Positions 46,888 through 51,867 of a DNA stretch of 51,867 bases are shown one piece after another. Both the position numbers and the translations under genes were made by a program. Numbering within the stretch: position 1 is the first letter of the stretch; the number at the start of each line of letters is the position of its first letter. Source of the stretch: a virus; IMG/VR virus record IMGVR_UViG_3300031594_000001, positions 1 to 51,867 of that record; one strand, given 5' to 3'. The notes beneath the pieces were generated by a model. It had not been told where the DNA came from. It made no database searches and saw nothing but the letters and a program-made list of their open reading frames with translations.

Positions 46888-49329
46888 TTAGTCCCTATCG
46901 TTTATGTCTCTAGCTGCTTCCATCGCTAGTTTAATAGCTGTGGTATCTTCTTCTGTCTGCAACTCAGCTACTTTTAACTGTATGTTAGCCGCTGCTTTGG
47001 CGTTGTCAGCTTCCATGCGACTTTCTTGAACACCAATGTTGGCCCGTTTAGTCTCCATATCAAGCTGCAGCTTTGCCTGATCCATCTTCATCATGTGCTG
47101 AAGCTCTTGCTCTTTGATAGCCATCTCACGCTGCTGTAGCTGTGTCAGAGGGTCTGCCTGTTGTTTGGCGTTTTCCTCTGCGGATGCCTCGGCTTGATCC
47201 TTCTTGAGTAGCTGCCCTGCCGCCTGTGCGACCACCTTAGACAGTTCGCGCTCTACGGACTCTGGTAGTGGCTCATCTTGGTCAGGTAGCTCTGTGCCTA
47301 GCTGTGCTTCGATCTCTTTGCGATACTGCAATGCTATGTGTTCTGTGACGTGAGACTGCATAGCCGCTGATATGGCCCCTGCAAACGGCGACTGACCTAC
47401 AATCTGCTGTATCTTGGGGTCTTGTAGCGCCGCCATGTGGGTCATAATGTGTGCTTCGTGATCTTGATACGAGAACGCTTTTACAGGCTCTTGTTTCATT
47501 ATCGACATATTCTCGGACACAGGATCAGCAGGCTTGATATCTTCAGGTAGCTTAATAATATCTGACGCGTCTGGGATACCTAGAACCTCAAGCATTTGGC
47601 GATGCAGCTTACCCAGATCATATAGCTGTGGTGCCTGTTGTGATAGCTGTAGGGCCGCTTGGTACTGCATAATACGCTGCGCCATAGTAGCGGCGTTAGG
47701 GTCAGACACGGGTACTACGTCTACACGTCCATCAAAGTCTGCTGCACGATCCGCAGGCTCATCCATCTCATATGCGTACTCAGAGGGCATATAGTCATGT
47801 ACAATACGGGCCAGAATACGTAGTTCTTCCTTCATAGCCGCGTGTAGGCGCGCTTGTACGCCCGACATAACCTTCATAGACCGTTCCATAAGCGCCAGTG
47901 TGGTGCCTACAGGAGCCTGTGCGTTCATATCACCTACCTGCATGTCCCCTACAGAGCCAATGCGCCGTCCTTCCTCAACCACGTTGTTTAGGAGGGTATA
48001 CAGCACCTGTGACGGCTCTTTGTACGGTAGGAAGGTGATAGAGTCCTTAATCGCTCCACCCGGAACGTCAACATCTCTAAATTCTCCGGGCATCAGGGGT
48101 GTATTATCCCCTTTGATCCGCATACCACGAGACTTTAGCCCTGCTGGTAGGTTAGATAGTGTCCCAGCGTCGATAAGCTGCCGCATGATGGACGTAGCGG
48201 ACTTTGCCAGCCCACCTATGGTGTGGATCAATCCTGTACCGTAGAAGCCCATTCCGGGCAGGTACGGGTAATGTACAAAATGACTGCGTTTCCGCTTCTT
48301 CTTGTCATCTTCGTACCAATTTCGACGGATTGCTAGGATTGAACGCGAAGATTTGTCCATTGTAATCACAAATGGAAGCGCCAAACCGTCAGGATCGTCA
48401 AACGGCTCGGGCAATATGATATCTACGTGCATTTCTAGCAGTGTATGGCGTGGGTCATCGCTATAAACAGGCTCTGTCCCATCCATTTCGTTGTATTTTT
48501 CTTCAATGTCCGTAATATCACGCGTTGGTTCCGGTAATTCTATGTCTGCGTAGAACCCGTTAACCTGTAATGCGCGTATTTCTTCGTAAGTTTTCTTCAT
48601 AACGTGCGTATAGCGGGGGCAGGTACGCAAGTTAGACGCGCCGTAGGACGCTACAAAGTCTTCGGCAGGTACAAATACAGATACAGGACGCTCTAAGATC
48701 GGATCGTAGTATATTTTCTTAAATGCGGACCCAGCTAACGGAAGTTTGAACAGCATCTGCTCCATTTCGTTCCGGTAGTCGGGCATTTCTTCCGTTATGA
48801 GGTAATTGAGTTCTGTTTCTACACGCTGAGATTGTTTTAATTTCTCAGGAGTCATCTTACCCACGATTTTTGACTTCACAGGGCCAGCCGCAGGCATAAG
48901 TTCACTCATGGCTTGCGCTTGGAACCGCACTACAGCCTCAGTAAGCATGGGATGGTACACCCCAGAGGCTCCCTGCCAAGGTTGTGCGCGATCTTCGACC
49001 TTCATACCCAGCAAATCTAAGCCGTTTATGTACGATGTGGCCCATTCTTTGCGTGATGCGCGGTCATTATCGAAGTCCTCTACCAATTCAGAGGCCATGC
49101 TCTCCAACATCCCGTCCTCAATAGCCTCGGCTAGGTTCGCATTGTGGTCTTCCATAGCTGCATCAAGGTCATCATCGAGTCCGGGACTACCAAAGTTTAT
49201 GACTACAGACCCATCATCCATCTCGACTTCGACTGCACTGTCAGCATCGGCTATGACTTCTACCTCTAAGTCAGGGGTCTCACCCATCAACTCGATCTCA
49301 TTGGGAGTCATCATTTTTTCAATTGCCAT
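46888..49329 (-). CDS. portal protein, podovirus type
   Basis: An 813-residue protein, long for a portal and close to podovirus examples with a long C-terminal barrel. The N-terminus is acidic. The core shows RAQPWQGASGVYHPMLTEAV, then KLPLAGSAFKKIYYDPILER and VPAEDFVASYGASNLRTCPR, the wing-and-clip pattern of P22-like portals. A long coiled-coil C-terminus follows (QLQQREMAIKEQELQHMMKM; DMETKRANIGVQESRMEADN), likely the barrel. It forms the dodecameric DNA channel bound by the terminase and scaffold. GAGGCCCGAC precedes the ATG. Confidence 0.9.
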   Translation of the reverse strand: MAIEKMMTPNEIELMGETPDLEVEVIADADSAVEVEMDDGSVVINFGSPGLDDDLDAAMEDHNANLAEAIEDGMLESMASELVEDFDNDRASRKEWATSYINGLDLLGMKVEDRAQPWQGASGVYHPMLTEAVVRFQAQAMSELMPAAGPVKSKIVGKMTPEKLKQSQRVETELNYLITEEMPDYRNEMEQMLFKLPLAGSAFKKIYYDPILERPVSVFVPAEDFVASYGASNLRTCPRYTHVMKKTYEEIRALQVNGFYADIELPEPTRDITDIEEKYNEMDGTEPVYSDDPRHTLLEMHVDIILPEPFDDPDGLALPFVITMDKSSRSILAIRRNWYEDDKKKRKRSHFVHYPYLPGMGFYGTGLIHTIGGLAKSATSIMRQLIDAGTLSNLPAGLKSRGMRIKGDNTPLMPGEFRDVDVPGGAIKDSITFLPYKEPSQVLYTLLNNVVEEGRRIGSVGDMQVGDMNAQAPVGTTLALMERSMKVMSGVQARLHAAMKEELRILARIVHDYMPSEYAYEMDEPADRAADFDGRVDVVPVSDPNAATMAQRIMQYQAALQLSQQAPQLYDLGKLHRQMLEVLGIPDASDIIKLPEDIKPADPVSENMSIMKQEPVKAFSYQDHEAHIMTHMAALQDPKIQQIVGQSPFAGAISAAMQSHVTEHIALQYRKEIEAQLGTELPDQDEPLPESVERELSKVVAQAAGQLLKKDQAEASAEENAKQQADPLTQLQQREMAIKEQELQHMMKMDQAKLQLDMETKRANIGVQESRMEADNAKAAANIQLKVAELQTEEDTTAIKLAMEAARDINDRD

Positions 49330-49492
49330 GTCGGGCCTCGCTACGATGTTTCTTTTGTAATTCTAACAAATAAATGTGTCCTTGTCGATGTGAGGGTGCC
49401 CTATAGGTTGGGAGGAAACCCAGAACACCCCCACGGGACGCGGCGAGCGTCCTATAGGCGTAATACCAAAACTCGCGTGATAAAGCCAGCAT
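49319..49492 (-). CDS. possible small gene between terminase and portal
   Basis: A 57-residue reading frame that starts one base after the terminase stop and ends 11 bases inside the portal gene. It is basic (SRGGVLGFLPTYRAPSHRQG, QKKHRSEARHGN) and has no obvious ribosome site. The tight fit is typical of real genes in this block, but the region also carries inverted repeats and two CCTATAGG sites, so it may be regulatory DNA instead. Low confidence. Confidence 0.28.
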   Translation of the reverse strand: MLALSREFWYYAYRTLAASRGGVLGFLPTYRAPSHRQGHIYLLELQKKHRSEARHGN

Positions 49493-49493
49493 G

Positions 49494-51044
49494 TTAGTAA
49501 TAGTCCGCTCTCTGTGGTATTTCAGGTTCATCATCCCACACATCGGTAGGTAGTCGTATGAACCCACCCTGCCTGAAACGCAACAACGCCATAACTGTAG
49601 AGTCAACTTGGTCATCGTTAGACATAAACGGAAACCCAGCTATTTCTTCTACTAACTCTTCTGCCCATCGTTTAGCGGGAACCCAACACAGCTCTGACCG
49701 TATTATGTCAGCCACAGAGTTAAGACGCGCCATCTTATCACCCGACCCACGGTGAGGTGTGTACTCCTGCACAGGCAAGTCCATGCGTCTCATCTCTTGA
49801 TACAGGGCTGACCCCGATGACTTCTTTTCCACGATGAACGCGTCTGGCTCCCAATCGTGGTATTCCCGTACAGCCAACTCTTTTAGCTCTGGAAACTCCA
49901 TACGCTCTTTTATAGCGTTCAGCAGGATGAGGTTGTGCATCTCCTCTTCTTCGTTGAAGAACACCCCCCACGTTGTCAGCGATGTATAGTCAGCGCGGTT
50001 GTGTTTCTCGGCTGCAGCATCAAGTGACATTATAATATACTCACAGTCGGGCGGATCATCGTCAGCCCATATGCGCCACCACTCACGTTTTATGATAGAC
50101 GCTTCTTCTGCTGTAGGTGTCTGCTGGTACTGTGCGTTCCACTGAAACGAAGGCATAGATGACTTCGTGCGTAGCAGCGCCTCTAAGTCAAAGAACTCAG
50201 GCCACAGTGGTTTCTGTATCGGCTTACCGTCATCATCTTCGGAGTCTAGGATGGCGGGAAACTCTATAATCTCAAACTGATCGGACTTCTCGTTCTTGAC
50301 CATATCAGCGGTCACACGACCTGTCAGATCGTCCATGTGCCAGCGCGTCTGTATTATCGCTACTGAACCTCCCGGCATAAGACGAGTACGCGCACCAAAG
50401 GTGTACCACTCGTATGCTCTCTCAAACACAGAGAAGTTGCCGTTGATAACGTCTTGTTCTGAGTGGGGATCGTCAATGAGCAAGAGGTCAGCGCCTCGAC
50501 CAGCAAGAGCAGAACCAACACCACACGCATAATACTCACCACCGAAATTCGTATTCCACCGCCCCGCAGACTTACTATCTACCGCTAGTTTAACTGTGGG
50601 GAATATATCTTTAAAGTCATCTAGGGAGATAAGGTTACGTACCTTACGCCCGAAGTCCACAGCAAGGTCTGTGGTGTGCGACACCATCATAACCTTCTTG
50701 GTAGGGTTACGCCCCAAGAACCACGCTGGGAAATATATAGATACTAGCTGTGACTTGCCGTGACGTGGGGGTATGTTGACACAGATACGATCCTCGTCTC
50801 CCGCCTCAATTGCCATCAGCAAATCAGCGAGTATGCGATGGTGACGCCCCACAATATAGTCAGGCTGCATCCGCTTGCAGAACTCTATAAGATCATCGTA
50901 GGCGGTCTTGTTACGCTTACGTACCCCTAGCTCTTCTACTAGCTTGTCTATCTCGGCTATTTCTTCGTCTGAGAAGCTGTCCAAGTTGTCCAGCATGTGC
51001 TGCACTTCTTCCTCGGAGAAGCCATTTGTGACGCTATCCTTCAT
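49494..51044 (-). CDS. terminase large subunit
   Basis: A 516-residue packaging motor. Walker A-like PPRHGKS lies at residues 92-98, Walker B-type LLLIDDPHSEQD at 187-198 (D191, D192), and a coupling motif TRWHMDDLTGR follows. The C-terminal nuclease part has SLDAAAEKHNRADYT near residue 337 and FIVEKKSSGSALYQEM later, matching the RNase H-like nuclease of phage terminases. It cuts concatemeric DNA and drives it into procapsids. It overlaps the probable small subunit by 11 bases. Family placement is firm; the packaging strategy cannot be told from the sequence alone. Confidence 0.95.
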   Translation of the reverse strand: MKDSVTNGFSEEEVQHMLDNLDSFSDEEIAEIDKLVEELGVRKRNKTAYDDLIEFCKRMQPDYIVGRHHRILADLLMAIEAGDEDRICVNIPPRHGKSQLVSIYFPAWFLGRNPTKKVMMVSHTTDLAVDFGRKVRNLISLDDFKDIFPTVKLAVDSKSAGRWNTNFGGEYYACGVGSALAGRGADLLLIDDPHSEQDVINGNFSVFERAYEWYTFGARTRLMPGGSVAIIQTRWHMDDLTGRVTADMVKNEKSDQFEIIEFPAILDSEDDDGKPIQKPLWPEFFDLEALLRTKSSMPSFQWNAQYQQTPTAEEASIIKREWWRIWADDDPPDCEYIIMSLDAAAEKHNRADYTSLTTWGVFFNEEEEMHNLILLNAIKERMEFPELKELAVREYHDWEPDAFIVEKKSSGSALYQEMRRMDLPVQEYTPHRGSGDKMARLNSVADIIRSELCWVPAKRWAEELVEEIAGFPFMSNDDQVDSTVMALLRFRQGGFIRLPTDVWDDEPEIPQRADYY

Positions 51045-51636
51045 CGCTTATTCCGAGTTCGGCGTCTATGTCTATAGTCTGACCATCTAGGATTACGGCA
51101 TCTTCTACATCATCGTCTGGTGTGACATCTACGAGCTTAGTTAACTTATCTCGCAGTCTATCTCTGATATCGTCTGTAGTCTGGTGAGTGACAGTTACTT
51201 CGGTCTTCTCGGCAAACAGCCCCACGTCTGAGACCTTACCTAGTAGTTCTAGTGCGCGTATACGTATCCGTGCGTCTGGGTTCTCGGTCTCTTCGATTAG
51301 CTTGTTTGTGACTAGGTGCCTTATCTGTATAGAGTTCTTAACGACAGAATGACCGAAATCTTTAAGGATTCGATCAGTTAAAAGCAAAGTAGCAGGTGTT
51401 AATACCGCAGTCCGCCTAGGTGTAGCCTTCTTTGCAGTCTTCACAGGGTCTTCGGCAAACGCAGTTGCTATGGCTGCAGCAGTATCTCTATCTGCGTTGG
51501 TTGCCTCTATCTCTAGGCCATGCTCTGCAAGCAACTTGGTGGTTTCGGCAGCGGCAGCTATTCGATCAGCAAGGGGTATAGACGGATTGTCCGCTGGCAC
51601 AGGCACATTAGTTTGCACATCTACAGTTATGGTCAC
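51034..51636 (-). CDS. probable terminase small subunit
   Basis: A 200-residue protein immediately before the large terminase, which it overlaps by 11 bases. It starts with GTG in a GTGA overlap with the upstream 50-residue gene. The middle (ILKDFGHSVVKNSIQIRHLV, then RIRALELLGKVSDVGLFAEK) is helical with a DNA-binding look, and the segment TEVTVTHQTTDDIRDRLRDK leads to an acidic tail. This matches small-terminase-like proteins in marine phages. It would recognise the packaging site. Assignment is mainly by position and pattern. Confidence 0.75.
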   Translation of the reverse strand: MTITVDVQTNVPVPADNPSIPLADRIAAAAETTKLLAEHGLEIEATNADRDTAAAIATAFAEDPVKTAKKATPRRTAVLTPATLLLTDRILKDFGHSVVKNSIQIRHLVTNKLIEETENPDARIRIRALELLGKVSDVGLFAEKTEVTVTHQTTDDIRDRLRDKLTKLVDVTPDDDVEDAVILDGQTIDIDAELGISDEG

Positions 51637-51785
51637 TTGTATAAGTCCTCTATAAACTTAGCCAACTTAGCATCTTCTATATGCTTTGTCTGCTCCCGTA
51701 TAAGTTCTTGCTGTTTCTCTATCTCAAGAAACTGCCGATCCAGTTCAGACGGCACGGGGAAGTCTATAATCTTATCTGGGTCCAT
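51633..51785 (-). CDS. small protein at the start of the leftward operon
   Basis: A 50-residue protein, too short to be called by length alone but well supported: GGAGGA lies 7 bases before the ATG at 51785, and its stop overlaps the GTG of the next gene (GTGA). The sequence begins MDPDKIIDFPVPSELDRQFL and ends HIEDAKLAKFIEDLYK, and is charged and helical, with a likely coiled coil in the middle. It is the first gene of the packaging and virion operon and may be a terminase accessory. No family recognised. Confidence 0.72.
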   Translation of the reverse strand: MDPDKIIDFPVPSELDRQFLEIEKQQELIREQTKHIEDAKLAKFIEDLYK

Positions 51786-51826
51786 AGCAGTGTCCTCCAA
51801 CACGTATATAATTTTTTTACACTATA

Positions 51827-51856
51827 ATAATATTTTTGGGTAGGGGGGTTTTTCAA
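51827..51856 (-). promoter_or_regulatory. candidate promoter of the leftward virion operon
   Basis: Read leftward, TTGAAA (51856-51851) and TATTAT (51832-51827) are separated by 18 bases, in an AT-rich stretch 41 bases before the first gene of the leftward operon. The -35 and -10 each match consensus well (4 of 6 and 5 of 6). Between and beside the boxes lie two copies of GTAGGGGGG (plus strand, 51840-51848 and 51857-51865) that could be a binding site. If the genome is circular, this stretch is the divergent control region for both operons. Confidence 0.5.
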
Positions 51857-51867
51857 GTAGGGGGGTA

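Noticed and set aside
49395-49460. T7-type RNA polymerase promoters at the CCTATAGG sites
   Set aside because: Only the TATAGG part matches; the upstream recognition bases do not, and no phage RNA polymerase gene is present in the window.

Overview
The window looks like a near-complete or complete genome of a lytic, tailed, marine-type bacteriophage, most likely podovirus-like. Supporting this are a phage-only gene set, tight ATGA/TAATG-type gene overlaps, a terminase-portal-scaffold-capsid series, several very large internal-virion-type proteins, and no recognisable tape measure, sheath, integrase or repressor. The virion gene set (a GroES-like co-chaperonin beside the scaffold, a cluster of tiny lysine-rich proteins, a cupredoxin-like fibre protein) resembles that of uncultured marine phages. 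The host cannot be named from the sequence.

Two transcription blocks face each other. The rightward block (1-14.2 kb) holds small unknown genes, a VRR-NUC nuclease, small HTH and coiled-coil proteins, a cold-shock-like/winged-helix protein, a family A DNA polymerase with a 3'-5' exonuclease, a Cas4/RecB-type nuclease, an SNF2-type helicase, an SSB-like protein and a 951-residue primase-helicase (archaeo-eukaryotic primase plus DUF927-type ATPase). Together these form a self-contained replication and recombination set. The block ends in a strong rho-independent terminator at 14222-14267. Four copies of a 16-bp palindrome, CTAGGACRCGTCCTAG, punctuate it. Three of them sit beside or inside further strong RNA stems, including a 74-nt three-way-junction-like leader.

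The leftward block (51.8 down to 14.3 kb) is read in order: a 50-residue gene, a probable small terminase, large terminase, portal, a 62-residue protein, GroES-like chaperonin, scaffold, two capsid-associated proteins, major capsid and a terminator. Next come two small structural proteins, a cluster of basic mini-proteins, head-tail adaptor-like proteins, a cupredoxin-domain protein, tail fibres with two paralogous tail-assembly chaperones, a 66-bp-repeat protein and a collar-domain fibre. The lysis cassette follows (XhlA-like, a coiled-coil/TM protein, a secreted cysteine protein, two membrane proteins including a 3-TM-type holin, and an M15 endolysin). The block closes with a tail hub-like protein, a GNAT-like protein and four large probable internal virion proteins, the last being 2214 residues with an HEMVH zinc-protease motif.

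The right end carries a good sigma-70-like promoter pointing left, and the left end starts exactly at an ATG. The sequence is therefore probably a circularly permuted genome opened at the divergent promoter region, with two diverging operons that converge at 14.2 kb. There is no gene-free stretch above 300 bases; the largest gap, about 165 bases between terminase and portal, may itself hold a small gene.
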